From: Serratia silvae | GTDB lineage: Bacteria > Pseudomonadota > Gammaproteobacteria > Enterobacterales > Enterobacteriaceae | Direction of reading: 5' to 3' | DNA length: 64,000 bases | Assembly: GCF_023282985.1 (NCBI RefSeq) | Contig: NZ_JAGQDC010000018.1 | Span: 53,138-117,137 of the forward strand | Part shown: one piece after another, positions 18,006 through 30,139 of the stretch | Numbering within the stretch: the stretch's first letter is position 1 | Layout: every line of letters starts with the position of its first letter | Made by a program: the position numbers and the translations under genes | The notes under the pieces: model-generated | What the model was told of the DNA's origin: nothing | Seen by the model: only the letters and a program-made list of their open reading frames with translations | Database searches by the model: none

Positions 18006-19856
18006 TTACTTGCCAATCTGCAAGCGTTCAGCTAACCCGCTACGGCGCTGCGTAGGGGTACGGATAGCGCTTACCAACACCTTGTCTACCGCATACAGCG
18101 AAAGCCGCTGGCGTGCACGAGTAATGGCGGTATAGACCAGTTCACGAGTCAGCACTGGCAGAAAATGATTCGGCAGCACTAGCGCCGTATGGTCGAACTC
18201 CGAACCCTGTGATTTATGCACCGTCATCGCATAGGCGGTTTCATGCGCCGGTAAGCGGCTAGGCTGTACCGATTTGATGCTGCCATCCGGTAATTGGAAG
18301 TGCACGCGCAGTTCGCCGCCCTCACCGGGCAGGGCAATGCCAATATCGCCGTTAAACAACCCTAACGCGCTATCGTTGCGGCCAATCATCACCGGCCGCC
18401 CTAAATACCAACGCCCGGCGGGGCCAGGATTACGCCGAATCAAACCGGCACGCTGCAGCCCGCTTTCAATACGCTCATTCAGCCCGGCAACGCCAAATGG
18501 CCCTTCGCGTAGAGCGCATAGTAACTGGTAGCGACCAAAAGCATCCAGGATCGTCACAGCCCCCGCCCCTTCTGCCACCAGCCGCAGATAGTCGCGATAA
18601 CCCACCACGCAGCTATCCAGCAGCCGCTGATAATCTTCAGTTTCTGCCAGTGGATAACCCGCCACGTCGGCATAGCTGCCGTTCAACGCTGCCAGGGCGC
18701 GCTTGCTATCGCCAGCATTCACCGCCAAAGCCAACTGACCAATGCCGGATTTGGCATCAAACCGGTAACTCTTGCGCAAGAGGCACAGGCTGTCGCGCAC
18801 CGCTGCCTCGGTCTCCGCTGGCTGTCCTTGCAAAGGACAACCGGTCAGACGCGCCAACTGTGCCGCACGAGCTTCGCTATACCCCTGCTCGGCAAACCGG
18901 CAGATATCCCCCAACACGGCCCCAGCCTCCACCGAAGCCAGTTGATCGCGATCACCAAGGAAGATAACTCGCGCCTTGGGGGGTAAGGCGGCAATCAGCC
19001 TCGCCATCATGGGCAAATCCACCATCGAAGCCTCGTCCACTATCAGCACATCCAGATGCAGTGGGTTCCCCCGGTGATAGCGCATGCGCTGGCTGTTTGG
19101 CTGGGCACCCAGCAAGCGGTGTAACGTCGCCGCTTCCGTAGGGAATAAGGCCCGTTGCTCCGGAGTTAAATCCAACTGACGGCTAGCGCTTCCCAAGGAT
19201 TCGGTTAGACGAGCTGCTGCTTTACCCGTAGGCGCAGCAAGTTGGATACGCAGACGCTCCCCGTCCGCCAACTGCACCAACGCCGCCAACAGCTTGGCAA
19301 CGGTGGTCGTTTTACCGGTGCCAGGGCCGCCGGAAATAATCGCGATGCGGCGCGTGGCCGCTACCGCTGCGGCAATTTTTTGCCAATCAGGTTCATCCGT
19401 AGCCGCGCCAAATAACCGATCGAGAATAGTGCGTAGCTGTGCCTCTTCAAGTTCCTGTGGCACGCTGTCGCTACTGATAAAAGTGGCGACATCACCTTCG
19501 CTCTGCCACATGCGTTGCAGATACAGCCGCTGCTGTTGCAGCACCATTGGCGTTGCGGTACTGCCATCGCTAATCGCTGGCGAGACCGCCAGACGCTGCT
19601 GCCAACTCGCCACGTCCGGTTGCCCGCAGGCCTGCCAGGCAGCCAAGGCCAACCCCGGCTGGCGGCCACCAAACAGATTCTCCGGCAATAGCTGTTCGAG
19701 CAACAGACAAACGTGGCCCGCACCGGCCTCCGAGCTCAGGCAGGCGGCGGCCAGCAGGATATCCGGTTCATCATCGTTGGCGACCACCTGGGCAAATTGC
19801 ACGTCCAGCGGGCGCAAGGCGCCCAGTGCCAACGCCTGATGCAAAATCTCAATCAT
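18006..19856 (-). CDS. recD: Exodeoxyribonuclease V alpha subunit RecD
   Basis: The 616-residue SF1B 5'-3' helicase is the fast motor of RecBCD. Walker A is [17 protein letters not shown] (near residue 175) and Walker B is [14 protein letters not shown]. Motif III is [19 protein letters not shown]. The C-terminal [19 protein letters not shown] is followed by [14 protein letters not shown]. It overlaps the end of recB by 4 bp (ATGA), so translation is coupled. Confidence 0.97.
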   Translation of the reverse strand: MIEILHQALALGALRPLDVQFAQVVANDDEPDILLAAACLSSEAGAGHVCLLLEQLLPENLFGGRQPGLALAAWQACGQPDVASWQQRLAVSPAISDGSTATPMVLQQQRLYLQRMWQSEGDVATFISSDSVPQELEEAQLRTILDRLFGAATDEPDWQKIAAAVAATRRIAIISGGPGTGKTTTVAKLLAALVQLADGERLRIQLAAPTGKAAARLTESLGSASRQLDLTPEQRALFPTEAATLHRLLGAQPNSQRMRYHRGNPLHLDVLIVDEASMVDLPMMARLIAALPPKARVIFLGDRDQLASVEAGAVLGDICRFAEQGYSEARAAQLARLTGCPLQGQPAETEAAVRDSLCLLRKSYRFDAKSGIGQLALAVNAGDSKRALAALNGSYADVAGYPLAETEDYQRLLDSCVVGYRDYLRLVAEGAGAVTILDAFGRYQLLCALREGPFGVAGLNERIESGLQRAGLIRRNPGPAGRWYLGRPVMIGRNDSALGLFNGDIGIALPGEGGELRVHFQLPDGSIKSVQPSRLPAHETAYAMTVHKSQGSEFDHTALVLPNHFLPVLTRELVYTAITRARQRLSLYAVDKVLVSAIRTPTQRRSGLAERLQIGK

Positions 19857-22800
19857 TGCCCATCCTCAACGTCGACAGTTTCACCGCTAAACAGACGATC
19901 CATTCCTTCAATCAGAGCGAACTCTGGACAGCAGGCAAAAATACCGTTCCCCGCATGTTCGGCATCCACCCCACGTAAAAACAGATAAATCACTCCGCCA
20001 AAATGGCGCTGGTAATCGTAATCTGCCAGACGATGCCCCAGATAGCGGTGCAGTGCCAAGGTATAGAGTTGGTATTGCAGATCGTAACGGTGTTCCGCCA
20101 TCGCCCGCGCCATCGCATCTTGGGTATAGGCACTGCTGTCTTCGCCAAGCCAGTTGGATTTGTAATCCAGCAGGTAGTATTTACCCTGCCAGCAGAATAC
20201 CAGATCGATAAAGCCTTTCAGCATGCCCTGAACCTGTTGGAAATCCAGCGCCGGGCAGCCAGCAGAAAGAGGATCGTAGCGTTTTACCAACTCATCCAGC
20301 TGCTGCGCTTGCAGCAGGCCACCGATTGGCAGATAGAACTGTAATTCTGCCTGCCTGGTTTCCGCCGGTAAGGCGGAAAGCGCGACGCCGCTGCTATTAA
20401 GCGGCGCATTCAGCAGCACCTGCATCCAGCCGGATAATACCGGTAACCAATGCTCCTCCAGCCCTTGCTGTTGTAACTGCGCCAACAGCCACTGTTCATC
20501 TAACGGCTGAGTAAAATCCAGCGCCTCAAACAGGCTGTGCAGGAAAGTTCCGGGAGCCGCACCGCGCGGGAAAGTATGGGGGGTAAATGCTGGTGGTATA
20601 GTTATGTCGCCCTCGCCAACGGCATCAACGTCCAGGCGCGGCAATAGCTCCTGCATCCGGCTTGAGCCATGCTGTTGCAAGCCGGTATAGCTGGTTACCC
20701 GCCAGAAGTCCTGCATCCTGCGAGGAAACTGCCTGGCCGTCAGCTCTGCGGCGGTTGCCATCTGCGGCTGCCAGCTCTGTTCACCCGGCGCATCCACCAG
20801 CGACAGCGCAATGCCTTGGGTTGCCAACTGCTGCAGGCAGGTTTGCAGATAGGCCGCATCGCCTGCTTGCCCCGCCTGCACCAGATAGCCCAGTGCGCTG
20901 CGGTGCAAATCCGTATCGCCCTGCTTCTTGCGCGTACCGAGAAACAACGGTGCAATACCGATGCTACAGTGGTACACCGAACGGGTCAGCGCTACATACA
21001 GCAGGCGCAAATCCTCCGCCAGCCGTTCCTCTTCCGCCCAGGCCACGCTTTCTTCGTTGGCATTAAGATCCAGCAGGGCTTTAAAGGTCTGACGATCATG
21101 GTACAGCACCTGTTGCTGCTGGCGGAAATTCCCCACAAAAGGCAGCCACACCAGATCGAACTCTAACCCTTTCGACTTGTGGATGGTGATCACCTGCACC
21201 AGATGGCGGTCGCTTTCCAGTCGCAGTTGCTGATTGTCCGACTGGCGATTCGGCTGAGCGATCTGCTGCGCCAACCAGCGCACCAGAGCATGTTCACCGT
21301 CTAGCTGCGCCGTAGCTTCCTGCAGCAGCTCCCCCAAGTGCATGACATCGGTCAAACGGCGCTCGCCCCCTGGGCTAGCCAGTAGATTTTCAGCTAGATG
21401 CCGCTTGGCCATCACTTCACGTAGCATCGGCAACACGCCACGACGCAACCAGTGGCTACGATATTCATCAAACTCGCTGACCAAATCATCCCAAGCGGAC
21501 TCGTTATGGTTTAGTTCGTCCAGCGTCAAGGCATCCAACCCCAACAGCCCAGTGGCCAAAGCGCAGCGCAGGGTTCGCTCCTGTTCGGGAGCCAGCACCG
21601 CCTGCAACAGCCACAGTAAATCTTTGGCTTCCGGCGTATCAAACACGCTATCACGGTTGGAAAGGTAAACAGAGGGGATGGCCAGCGCGCTGAGTGCATC
21701 ACGCACCAACGCCGCTTCGGCGCGGCTACGCACCAGAATGGTAATGTCGGATGCCTGTACGGGCCGACGTTGCTCCCCTTTAACCAACCAGGCTTCTCCG
21801 GCCTGCCCGGCACTCAACCAGCCGCAGATCTGGGCGGCGCACAAGCGCGCCATTAATTGTTGGTAATCACTTACTCCGGCTCCATCCCCAGGTTGCAACC
21901 AGAATTGCATGGCCGGCTGCGGTTTATTCTGCCACTCGAAAACCAACTCCTGATTCTTCGCTGCGGCCGCTACCTCGATAAACGGGATTTGGCCAAACAG
22001 GAACGGCTTTTCCACTTGGGCAAACAGGCGGTTAACGCTGCCTACCATAGCCGGTGATGAGCGCCAGTTGGTCTCTAAGGTGTAGTGGGCACTTACCTCT
22101 GAGCGAGCCTTCATATAGGTAAAAATGTCTGCACCACGGAAGGCATAAATCGCCTGTTTGGGATCCCCGATCAGCAGTAGGCCACACTCTTCCCGGCCAA
22201 CATACAGTTTCTGGAAGATCCGGTACTGCTGTGGGTCAGTATCCTGAAACTCATCGATCATCGCCACCGGATAACGCTGACGGATCGCCAGCGCCAACTG
22301 TTCACCACCGGTGCTTTGCAGTGCCGCATCCAGCCTGCTGAGCAGATCGTCAAAACCGAGTTCGGCACGCTGGCGTTTTTCCTGTTGAATAGAAAGACGT
22401 ATTTCACTCAACGCCCGTGCCATGATCAGGTCACGCAGGGTCAAGGGTTCGGCAAACAGCTCATCAATCGCCACAAACAGCGGATGCCGCGGGGCTTCAC
22501 CTTTTTTGGTTTTCTCCAGCAACGCCGATTGGCGGAACTTCTCCAGCTCTTTAGGTAACTGGTAATCTTCGGTTTCCTGCCCCGCCCATTCGCCCACCTT
22601 ATTTAGCCAGTTGGGTAAATGTTTGCTGCTGTAGCTACGTTTGTCGACGCCAGACTGACTGATGAGCGCTTCCAGATCGGCCGCCGCTGCCTGCCATTGC
22701 GCCTTGAGGGCATCGATCCGCGCAACGATCTGTTCATGGCGCATCAGCACCGTTTCTTCATCTTTCGGTGGCTGACGCAAAGTGGGGGCTTCGCCATGCA

Positions 22801-23404
22801 GATAGCCCGAGAGATCGCTCAACAAAGCCTCTGGGCCGCTCCACTCCTGGCTAACCGCCCGGGCAACGCCCAGTGGTAATGGGTAGCAGTGACGGCGCCA
22901 AAAGTCGGCGCAGGCCTGACGGCGCAACGGCAGTTCGTCCTGCACCAGCGTTTGTTCAAACAAAATGCCCGACTCGAATGCGTTGTGAGTAAGCATTCGC
23001 TGACAAAAACCGTGGATAGTGTAGATCGCCGCTTCATCCATCTGGCGCTCGGCAGCCAGCAATTGCGCTGCGGCCTCGGGCAGATTGCCAATTTCCGCCA
23101 TCAGCGCGGCAAATAGCGGATCGGAGCTATGCCCGCGTACGCAGGCAATTCGTAATCCGTGGATATTGCTGCGAATGCGGCCCCGGAGTTCCTCCGTCGC
23201 CGCTTCAGTAAAGGTAACGACCAGGATCTCTTCTACCGTGAGCGGCCGTGGAAACGCCGCTGCCTGGCCTAAGCCAAGCAGCAAGCGCAGATACAAAGCG
23301 CCGATAGTGAAGGTCTTCCCTGTCCCTGCCGAAGCTTCGATCAGCCGTTCACCAAACAGCGGTAACGTCAGTGGATCAAGCCGCTGAGGAACGCCTTTCG
23401 TCAT
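19853..23404 (-). CDS. recB: Exodeoxyribonuclease V beta subunit RecB
   Basis: The 1183-residue 3'-5' helicase-nuclease has the usual RecB length. Walker A is [20 protein letters not shown] near residue 25. Helicase motifs include [38 protein letters not shown] and [18 protein letters not shown]. The C-terminal nuclease domain keeps [23 protein letters not shown], with the catalytic Asp-Asp-Lys set. It overlaps ptrA by 4 bp at its start and recD by 4 bp at its end, forming a tight ptrA-recB-recD operon. Confidence 0.97.
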   Translation of the reverse strand: MTKGVPQRLDPLTLPLFGERLIEASAGTGKTFTIGALYLRLLLGLGQAAAFPRPLTVEEILVVTFTEAATEELRGRIRSNIHGLRIACVRGHSSDPLFAALMAEIGNLPEAAAQLLAAERQMDEAAIYTIHGFCQRMLTHNAFESGILFEQTLVQDELPLRRQACADFWRRHCYPLPLGVARAVSQEWSGPEALLSDLSGYLHGEAPTLRQPPKDEETVLMRHEQIVARIDALKAQWQAAAADLEALISQSGVDKRSYSSKHLPNWLNKVGEWAGQETEDYQLPKELEKFRQSALLEKTKKGEAPRHPLFVAIDELFAEPLTLRDLIMARALSEIRLSIQQEKRQRAELGFDDLLSRLDAALQSTGGEQLALAIRQRYPVAMIDEFQDTDPQQYRIFQKLYVGREECGLLLIGDPKQAIYAFRGADIFTYMKARSEVSAHYTLETNWRSSPAMVGSVNRLFAQVEKPFLFGQIPFIEVAAAAKNQELVFEWQNKPQPAMQFWLQPGDGAGVSDYQQLMARLCAAQICGWLSAGQAGEAWLVKGEQRRPVQASDITILVRSRAEAALVRDALSALAIPSVYLSNRDSVFDTPEAKDLLWLLQAVLAPEQERTLRCALATGLLGLDALTLDELNHNESAWDDLVSEFDEYRSHWLRRGVLPMLREVMAKRHLAENLLASPGGERRLTDVMHLGELLQEATAQLDGEHALVRWLAQQIAQPNRQSDNQQLRLESDRHLVQVITIHKSKGLEFDLVWLPFVGNFRQQQQVLYHDRQTFKALLDLNANEESVAWAEEERLAEDLRLLYVALTRSVYHCSIGIAPLFLGTRKKQGDTDLHRSALGYLVQAGQAGDAAYLQTCLQQLATQGIALSLVDAPGEQSWQPQMATAAELTARQFPRRMQDFWRVTSYTGLQQHGSSRMQELLPRLDVDAVGEGDITIPPAFTPHTFPRGAAPGTFLHSLFEALDFTQPLDEQWLLAQLQQQGLEEHWLPVLSGWMQVLLNAPLNSSGVALSALPAETRQAELQFYLPIGGLLQAQQLDELVKRYDPLSAGCPALDFQQVQGMLKGFIDLVFCWQGKYYLLDYKSNWLGEDSSAYTQDAMARAMAEHRYDLQYQLYTLALHRYLGHRLADYDYQRHFGGVIYLFLRGVDAEHAGNGIFACCPEFALIEGMDRLFSGETVDVEDGQ

Positions 23405-26292
23405 GGCATCGCCACTTTACGAGGCAGCGTTTTTTGCAGGGATGAGGCGTTAGGATAGGTCACCCAATCCTCACCCGGCGCAGCAAAGTCAGCTTTCTGC
23501 TGGCTGCTGCCACTCACCTGCGACAACAATGCCAGCCCCTGTGGCTTAATCACGGCCTGATGGAAATAATCCGCCAGTTTGGCAGGCGTCAGAGTCTGAA
23601 CCTGAGCGATCAACTTTTCGCGGGTATCGAAGGCGAAATTACCGCGATCAAAATCGCTACTGAAGCGGCCCGCTTCTTCACCCAGAGTCTGTGGACGCTG
23701 TTGCAGTTCATTGATCATCGCTTGCTTGTATTGGGCAAAATCGGCGCCACTCAACTCACGCAGGCGTTTTTCCGTCTTCGGATAGAAATCTTGATAGCGC
23801 TGGTAGAGATAGGCTGGCTGCTTACTGTTGCTTTGCAGCAGGAAACCGATGCCCCACTGGCGGCCAACCGGCATCGCAAAGGAGAACACCGCATAGCCGA
23901 GCTGCTCTTGGGTACGTAATTGGCTGTAGAACCACGGCTGGATGATCTGCCCCAGCAATGAGCTATATGCCATGCTAGTGACTTCGTCATATCCCGTTGG
24001 AACATACACGGCTGCCAGCGCCGAATCAGTGCTGCTGCCAGGGCGCTGCAAGTTGGCAAACTGGTTTTTGGCAATCACGACGTTTTCGCCATGCCACCAT
24101 TCCACACCGGTACAACCCAGGCTGTTCTTCAGTGAAGAGGCCAGCGTGTCCACCTGTTGCTTGCTCATATTACCTACTACCAGCAACTCCGGCGTAGCCC
24201 CGGCCATCAGGCTGTCACGGTAAGCCAGCACGTCCTGCAACGTGATGGTTTTCAGCACTTCACGGCGTTCACTGCGCTCGGAATAAGGCACGCGGGACAG
24301 CATCTGTACCGGCTGGATCGCCAGCTCAAAGGCTTTGCCCTTCTCGGCGGAATCCAACTGTTCCAGATACCAGGATTTCGCCTGCTCCAACTGCTCTTGC
24401 GTTGGGGTAAAGCTGGAGTAGCCTTCAATCAATGAGGTCAACAACTGTGGCAAGCGCTGGGTAAAACCATTGGCGCTAAACATCAGGCCATTATTGGGCG
24501 TGGTAGAGAAGCTAATCCCACCCACCGAGGCCTGATAGCTCAACTCATCGAGCGAGATCCCCGCCAGATAATCCATCAACGAGAACAGCACCTGATTACG
24601 CGCTGAATCCATGGTTTTGGCGCTACGCAAAGCTACCGTCACATCGGCCTTGGGTTCATCGGCAAAATAACGACTTGGCATATACAGCACCCGCAGCCCT
24701 GGCTGGTTCACCACCATTTCCGGTTTGGTAAACTCATGTGAGGGCTTGTTCAGGGTAAAATCATCCGGAATATAAGGGTTCAGCCCCGGCAGAGAAAGCG
24801 CGATATCTTTACCCAACTGCTGCCATTTCGCGAAGCGTTCCGCGCTGATTTTCTCGACCTGATAAGGTGCATCAACAAAGTAAGCCGTTTTATTGTGCGG
24901 CTCATTCGGGCTGACAAACCAGATACGCGCATTTTGTGGCGTCATCTGACCCAGGCGTTCCGCAATGGCTTTAGGATCGTAGCGATCGGCCAGGTAAGGC
25001 GCATCCAGCGTATGCTCTACCGGCACGCGCAGCATGGTGTCCACCAGCCATTCGATGTAATTCATGTCGCGGGTAATCGACGGATAGCGGAAATCCAGAT
25101 TCAGCACATGGGCGATCTCGTCAAAATAACTTTGTTTGATCCCTTCACCCTGCAGCATTTTCAGATAGCTGAAGATCGCTGCCACCACCTGGTCACGCTC
25201 CGCCAGCCCCTTGTCGGTCAAGGAAACGCTGATTGAGAACACACCGCCGTTGCGATCAACCATCGGGTCAGCACCCGCATTGATGGCATCTGCCAGCCCC
25301 TGCTTCTGTAACCAGTCAGAAAGCGTATTGGTGCTGCGGTTGCCAATCAGATAGCTGATATAAGTATCGGTTTTGCTACGAAACTCGGCGCTGTTGTTAT
25401 CGATACGGAACTCGACCTTCAACTGCTTGCGCGGCTGCGCAGGGACATAATGAATGATGATGCCCTGCTGCTCCGAAGTGACCGCTGGCACGGTGATCGG
25501 CGGCACGTGCGCATCGTGGTTAGGAATGCGGCCGAAGGTTTTAACCGCCAGCGCCCTCAGTTCAAGCAGGGATTGGTTGCTGTACAGCACGCCCTTCATC
25601 AGGTTGGCCGAATAGTAACGCTGATAAAAACCAACGAGTTCTTCATGCAGCTTGCTGCCTGGTTTGTCCTGCAAAGTCTCGAGGTTGCCGCCAGAAAAAC
25701 GTGCGCTAGGGTGAGCCGGATTGAGGGTTTCTGCCCCGACCTGCGCCATGCGCATACCGTCACGGGAGCGCGCCATCGTTAACTCGGCATTCACCGCGTT
25801 GCGTTCACGGTCCGCGTTGCCGGGATCCAAAATAGGTTCGGCAATGGCATCGGCCATGCGGTCGACAGCGGGTTCTAAAGCGTCATTTTCCACTTCCAGA
25901 TAGTACGCAGTGCGGTAAGACGCGGTGCTGGCATTGTGGCTACCACCGTGCTTTTTCAAAAACTCGGAGAGGTTCTCAGGTTCTGGATAGCGCTTGGAGC
26001 CCATCAGCACCATATGTTCCAGGTAGTGAGCCAGGCCAAGTTGGCTGTTGGGATCTTCCAGCGAGCCTACCGGCAGCGCCAGGGCAGCCAGTGACTTTGG
26101 TGCCAGCGAGTCAGACACCAGCAGCACGGTCATGCCGTTATCCAGCTTGATAGCCTGATATTCACGCGGATCGTGATCGCTTTTGTTGATCTTTTCCGCC
26201 AGCGGTTGCCAGCCTTGTGCGGCCCAGCTTAACGGCGCCCAAAACATAACCAATAACATCAACCCGATAATGCGGGTCAACAGTCTGCGCAT
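23401..26292 (-). CDS. ptrA: Pitrilysin (protease III)
   Basis: The 963-residue periplasmic zinc peptidase belongs to the M16 family. A signal peptide starts at MRRLLTRIIGLMLLVMFWAPLSWAAQGW. The inverted zinc motif HYLEHMVLMG (HxxEH) is followed by the downstream Glu in RNAVNAELTMA. The catalytic half is N-terminal, and the C-terminal half is the inactive M16 repeat. The start at 26292 fits the signal peptide; a 34-residue upstream in-frame extension was rejected. It is first in the ptrA-recB-recD operon, with recC transcribed separately upstream. Confidence 0.96.
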   Translation of the reverse strand: MRRLLTRIIGLMLLVMFWAPLSWAAQGWQPLAEKINKSDHDPREYQAIKLDNGMTVLLVSDSLAPKSLAALALPVGSLEDPNSQLGLAHYLEHMVLMGSKRYPEPENLSEFLKKHGGSHNASTASYRTAYYLEVENDALEPAVDRMADAIAEPILDPGNADRERNAVNAELTMARSRDGMRMAQVGAETLNPAHPSARFSGGNLETLQDKPGSKLHEELVGFYQRYYSANLMKGVLYSNQSLLELRALAVKTFGRIPNHDAHVPPITVPAVTSEQQGIIIHYVPAQPRKQLKVEFRIDNNSAEFRSKTDTYISYLIGNRSTNTLSDWLQKQGLADAINAGADPMVDRNGGVFSISVSLTDKGLAERDQVVAAIFSYLKMLQGEGIKQSYFDEIAHVLNLDFRYPSITRDMNYIEWLVDTMLRVPVEHTLDAPYLADRYDPKAIAERLGQMTPQNARIWFVSPNEPHNKTAYFVDAPYQVEKISAERFAKWQQLGKDIALSLPGLNPYIPDDFTLNKPSHEFTKPEMVVNQPGLRVLYMPSRYFADEPKADVTVALRSAKTMDSARNQVLFSLMDYLAGISLDELSYQASVGGISFSTTPNNGLMFSANGFTQRLPQLLTSLIEGYSSFTPTQEQLEQAKSWYLEQLDSAEKGKAFELAIQPVQMLSRVPYSERSERREVLKTITLQDVLAYRDSLMAGATPELLVVGNMSKQQVDTLASSLKNSLGCTGVEWWHGENVVIAKNQFANLQRPGSSTDSALAAVYVPTGYDEVTSMAYSSLLGQIIQPWFYSQLRTQEQLGYAVFSFAMPVGRQWGIGFLLQSNSKQPAYLYQRYQDFYPKTEKRLRELSGADFAQYKQAMINELQQRPQTLGEEAGRFSSDFDRGNFAFDTREKLIAQVQTLTPAKLADYFHQAVIKPQGLALLSQVSGSSQQKADFAAPGEDWVTYPNASSLQKTLPRKVAMP

Positions 26293-26582
26293 ATCCAAAA
26301 TAAACCCCTGTTCTCTGGCTGTCACGCCAACTCCCTGACGTTGACAGCACGGTGCAAAATGACACAACCGAAAGCGATGCCCAATGAAATTCAATTTCTA
26401 ACTCAAAGCATTACGGTTTAAACACTCAACTCACTATAGCCCACATCGTTGGAGCACTGTTTACGCCCACTCTACAACGTATATGCCTATACGTTATGTA
26501 AGACCAGGCTTAACCTCAATGGTTGAGTATAAAACCATAAAATTTTTATCACCTCACTGCGACCTGTGCCACCGAGGGAATG

Positions 26583-29500
26583 TTACCCAAGATTATTACG
26601 CGCCACGGGCAACAGGTAACGCTCTGTTTCTTTCAGGATTTGTTCAAGGTGAACATTATCCATTTGGCGGAAAACGCGCTGGGTATAGGGATCTGCCCCT
26701 TCACCAGGGACCCGCTGATCGCCCTGCCAGGCTTGCAACAGCTTGGCACGCGCCTTGACCTGGACTTCTTCATCCCAATCTATCTGCTGCGTTTGCGCCT
26801 GATAACACTGGCTCAACCAGGCCCAGCCACTTTTGTTGAGCAGCATCAGCGGCTGCGACAGGCCACGGCGGTAGCCCGCCACTAGCTCCGCCAACTGCTC
26901 ATGGGCCTCCTCGCTCGTAAACGCAGCGAAGCGCCAGGCGGAATTCTTGCTGCCAAACATGCGGCTTTCCCCAGCCCCCCCGACGCAGCAATACACCAAG
27001 TGCTCCAGCCAAAGTAAGATACCGTCGACGGCCGAAAGCGTTGCAGGCCGCCAACGTAGCAAGCCATCCTGCTGCACCTGATGCAGCCAGCCGGTGATAC
27101 GCATACCCGCAACGTCGATGTCCAGCTCCAGGCTGCCATTCTCCTGGCGCTGTTCACGTACCCGTTCGGCCAGCTCCGTCATTTCTTCCTGCTGCTTTTG
27201 CCAGTAAATCTCACCGAAAGCCCCGTAAGGTAATCCCCCCGAAGCTCGCACCCGTTGGTATAACTTGCCTGCGTCCGCCCCCTCGATCAGCGTGTTCAGC
27301 AATTGGCTGTTGAACTGATAGCGGCTGAGGTTATCCAGCGTAAAAGGCTCGTCCTCCGGTAGATCGGTCTCTTCCAGAATAAAGTTAACGCCAAGACGTA
27401 GCTGGAAGAAGGCACGGATCGGATGGCGGTAAAAACGGAGCAGTTCATCAAGAGAAACCTGGGTTTTCTCTTCAGCCACCAGCGGTTGATTAAATTCCGG
27501 GTGCGCGGCACCACGGCCATCGGCCGCCGCCAACCATTCTGCCGCATAGCTTTGATCTTCGCTCCCCGGCAGGAAGTTTTCGGCAGCAAACGGCATGCGG
27601 GCATGGCGTTTAAGCAAGTGCTCACCGACTCTACGTGCGCTACCGTCCGCATCAAGCCCTTCATCACCGGGCAAACAGTAGCTTTGCTGCAGATATTCCA
27701 ACAGTTCAGTGACCAATACCGAAGGATAGCGCTCACTGTTGTCCTGAATGGAACGGCCGATAAAGCTGATATACAACTGCTGCTGGGCAGAGAGGATCGC
27801 CTCCAGGAACAGGTAGCGGTCATCGTCACGGCGGCTGCGATCGCCCCGCTTAATCTGCTGCGCCATCAGGTCAAACCCCAGCGGAGGCAAGGTGCGAGGG
27901 TAGACACCGTCGTTCATACCCAGCAGGCAGACCACTTTGAACGGAATGGAACGCATGGGCATCAGGGTACAGAAGTTGATTTGACCGGCGAGGAAACGCT
28001 GGCTGATACGTTGCTGATCGAGCCGTGCGACCAGTTCATCGCGCAGCAGCGTCAACGGCACGGCATCGGGATAACGCGCCGCCAGGCCAAAGCTGGCCAC
28101 TTTCTGCCACTGCTCTTCGATCAGCGCCAACGCCTCTTCCGTTTCGCTGTCCGTCTCAAAGAAGCTATTGAGCAGTTGGCGGCACAGCGGCAACCATTCG
28201 GCTAACGGCCGCTCTTCACTGAGGATTTGCCGCCAACGGCTGAGTTGCGCCAATAGATCGGCCAATTGCCCAGCCAGCTCGGCCACTAATCCACTCGACT
28301 CATCGTAGGGTAATACACCCAGCCAATCTCCAGCGTTACTGTCCATGGCGTAGCCCAGCAGCATCCGGGTTAAACCGAACCGCCAGGTATGCTGCCCGGT
28401 TGCGGGCAGATCCAGTTCACGCACATTGTCATCATCCAGCCCCCAACGCACCCCGGATTCACCAGTCCAATGGCGTAACAGGCTTAGCCCCTCTTCCTGA
28501 ATCGAGAAACGCGCCGCTAGCGCGGGCACGTCCAACAGCGCCAGTACCTGCTCTGAGGTAAAGCGGCTTTGCGGCAGATCCAGCAGGGAAATAAAGGCTT
28601 GTAGCGCCGGATGCGCTTGCCTGACCTTGCGGTCGGAAATGGCAAACGGCAGATAGCGCCCGGCGGGGGCATTGCCAAACACCGCCTGAATATACGGGGT
28701 GTAGCTGTCGATATCCGCCACCATCACGATGATGTCGCGCGCGGTAAGTTGGGGCTCTTCTGCCAGCATGGTCAGCAACCGATCGTGCAGCACCTCGACT
28801 TCGCGCTGCGGGCTGTGGCAGGCATGCAGACTGATAGAGCGATCCTGCGGATCGAGCTGGCGTTTATTGTCACTGCGCTCCAGAGTTTCCGGCGTAGTCC
28901 CGATCAGTGCGTGATCTTCCAGCTCCAGCATGTCGTGCTGAATGGCGTGCAACAAACTATCTGCCGGGATCTCGACAAAGGCATCCACCTCCTGCACCGC
29001 CTCCATCTGTGACAGTAAATACAGATGATCGCGCCCTAGTTTGCCCCAGGAAGCCAGCAGCGGGTTACTCAGCTGTTGCTCGCCCTCAGCATCAAATAGT
29101 TGGGCTGCCTGTTCCGGCTGACGGAACAAGCCTTGCTCCCGTGCCTGGTGATAGTGGCGGCGTTTGCGGCTCTGCAAACGGGCCAGAAAGGCGTAATCCT
29201 GAATGTCGCCCCAGTAATAGCGGCAGGGGTTGGTAAACATCAGGTGGATATCAATATGTTTACCCAAGGCCTGCAGCGCTTCCAGGTAGATTGGCGGCAA
29301 GGCGGAAATCCCACAGATAAACACCCGTGGCGGCAACCCCGCAGGGCATTGAGTGGCATTCTCCAGGGTACTAATAAACCGGCGATATAAGTTGGCACGG
29401 TGCCATTCGGGCTGGCCCAGCTCGTGGGTATATTCCACTAGCCGATGCCACAGGGGAGCTTGCCAGCTTTGCGCCTCTGCCAATCCTTCTACCACCTCCC

Positions 29501-29954
29501 CACGCTGCCAACTCTCCAGCCACTGCGGGCGATAAACCAAATACTGGTCAAACAGGTCAGCAACGCGCCCGGCGAGCTGGTGGATCTTGCGCTTGTCGGC
29601 GTCATCAGTCAGGTAATGCTGTAAAGGAGCAAACTCGGGCCGTGTCAGCATACCTGGCAGCAGCCACATCAGCTTCCAGGTCATGGCATCTTTGCTAAAA
29701 GCGCTCTCTTTGGGAATGCCTGGTAATACCTTGGTGAACATGTCCCAGATAAAGGTCGCCGGTAGCGGGAAAACGATATTCGCGGCAATGCCAAACTGCT
29801 CGGCCAGCTGCATCTGCAACCATTGCGCCATGCCGGGGCTTTGCACCAGCACCACTTCCTGTTGAAACGGATCGGCCAAAGGTTCCCTGGCTATCAGCGC
29901 GCTGGTCAGCGTTTTCAGCAAGTCCAACTGATTGGAATGATAAACCGTAAACAT
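26583..29954 (-). CDS. recC: Exodeoxyribonuclease V gamma subunit RecC
   Basis: The 1123-residue Chi-recognition subunit starts MFTVYHSNQLDLLKTLTSALI, as in E. coli. Recognisable blocks are VQSPGMAQWLQMQLAEQFGIAAN, RVFICGISALPPIYLEALQALGKHIDIHLMFTNPC and KVVCLLGMNDGVYPRTLPPLGFDLM. RecC holds RecB and RecD together, splits the duplex and reads Chi through its dead helicase and nuclease domains. It has its own promoter region; about 290 bp separate it from the ptrA start downstream. Confidence 0.97.
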   Translation of the reverse strand: MFTVYHSNQLDLLKTLTSALIAREPLADPFQQEVVLVQSPGMAQWLQMQLAEQFGIAANIVFPLPATFIWDMFTKVLPGIPKESAFSKDAMTWKLMWLLPGMLTRPEFAPLQHYLTDDADKRKIHQLAGRVADLFDQYLVYRPQWLESWQRGEVVEGLAEAQSWQAPLWHRLVEYTHELGQPEWHRANLYRRFISTLENATQCPAGLPPRVFICGISALPPIYLEALQALGKHIDIHLMFTNPCRYYWGDIQDYAFLARLQSRKRRHYHQAREQGLFRQPEQAAQLFDAEGEQQLSNPLLASWGKLGRDHLYLLSQMEAVQEVDAFVEIPADSLLHAIQHDMLELEDHALIGTTPETLERSDNKRQLDPQDRSISLHACHSPQREVEVLHDRLLTMLAEEPQLTARDIIVMVADIDSYTPYIQAVFGNAPAGRYLPFAISDRKVRQAHPALQAFISLLDLPQSRFTSEQVLALLDVPALAARFSIQEEGLSLLRHWTGESGVRWGLDDDNVRELDLPATGQHTWRFGLTRMLLGYAMDSNAGDWLGVLPYDESSGLVAELAGQLADLLAQLSRWRQILSEERPLAEWLPLCRQLLNSFFETDSETEEALALIEEQWQKVASFGLAARYPDAVPLTLLRDELVARLDQQRISQRFLAGQINFCTLMPMRSIPFKVVCLLGMNDGVYPRTLPPLGFDLMAQQIKRGDRSRRDDDRYLFLEAILSAQQQLYISFIGRSIQDNSERYPSVLVTELLEYLQQSYCLPGDEGLDADGSARRVGEHLLKRHARMPFAAENFLPGSEDQSYAAEWLAAADGRGAAHPEFNQPLVAEEKTQVSLDELLRFYRHPIRAFFQLRLGVNFILEETDLPEDEPFTLDNLSRYQFNSQLLNTLIEGADAGKLYQRVRASGGLPYGAFGEIYWQKQQEEMTELAERVREQRQENGSLELDIDVAGMRITGWLHQVQQDGLLRWRPATLSAVDGILLWLEHLVYCCVGGAGESRMFGSKNSAWRFAAFTSEEAHEQLAELVAGYRRGLSQPLMLLNKSGWAWLSQCYQAQTQQIDWDEEVQVKARAKLLQAWQGDQRVPGEGADPYTQRVFRQMDNVHLEQILKETERYLLPVARNNLG

Positions 29955-30003
29955 GAGGCTCCTTGGAAGCGAAAAAGTGCATTACCGACTACTGGCTAAA
30001 CGG

Positions 30004-30037
30004 CCCCTCACCCTAACCCTCTCCCACAGGGAGAGGG
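30004..30037. repeat. Palindromic intergenic repeat (CCCTAACCCTCTCCC type)
   Basis: CCCCTCACCCTAACCCTCTCCC runs into the perfect inverted repeat CCCTCTCCC-ACA-GGGAGAGGG. Similar repeats are common between genes in many proteobacteria. It lies between recC and ppdC, which read in the same direction. Confidence 0.75.
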
Positions 30038-30139
30038 AACAGATCGAGAACACCTCGACCAATATAGAGAGGGATACCGATCAATACGACTGACAAACCT
30101 CAACCGGCTTACTACGTAGCGTTGCATACTGTGCCCATG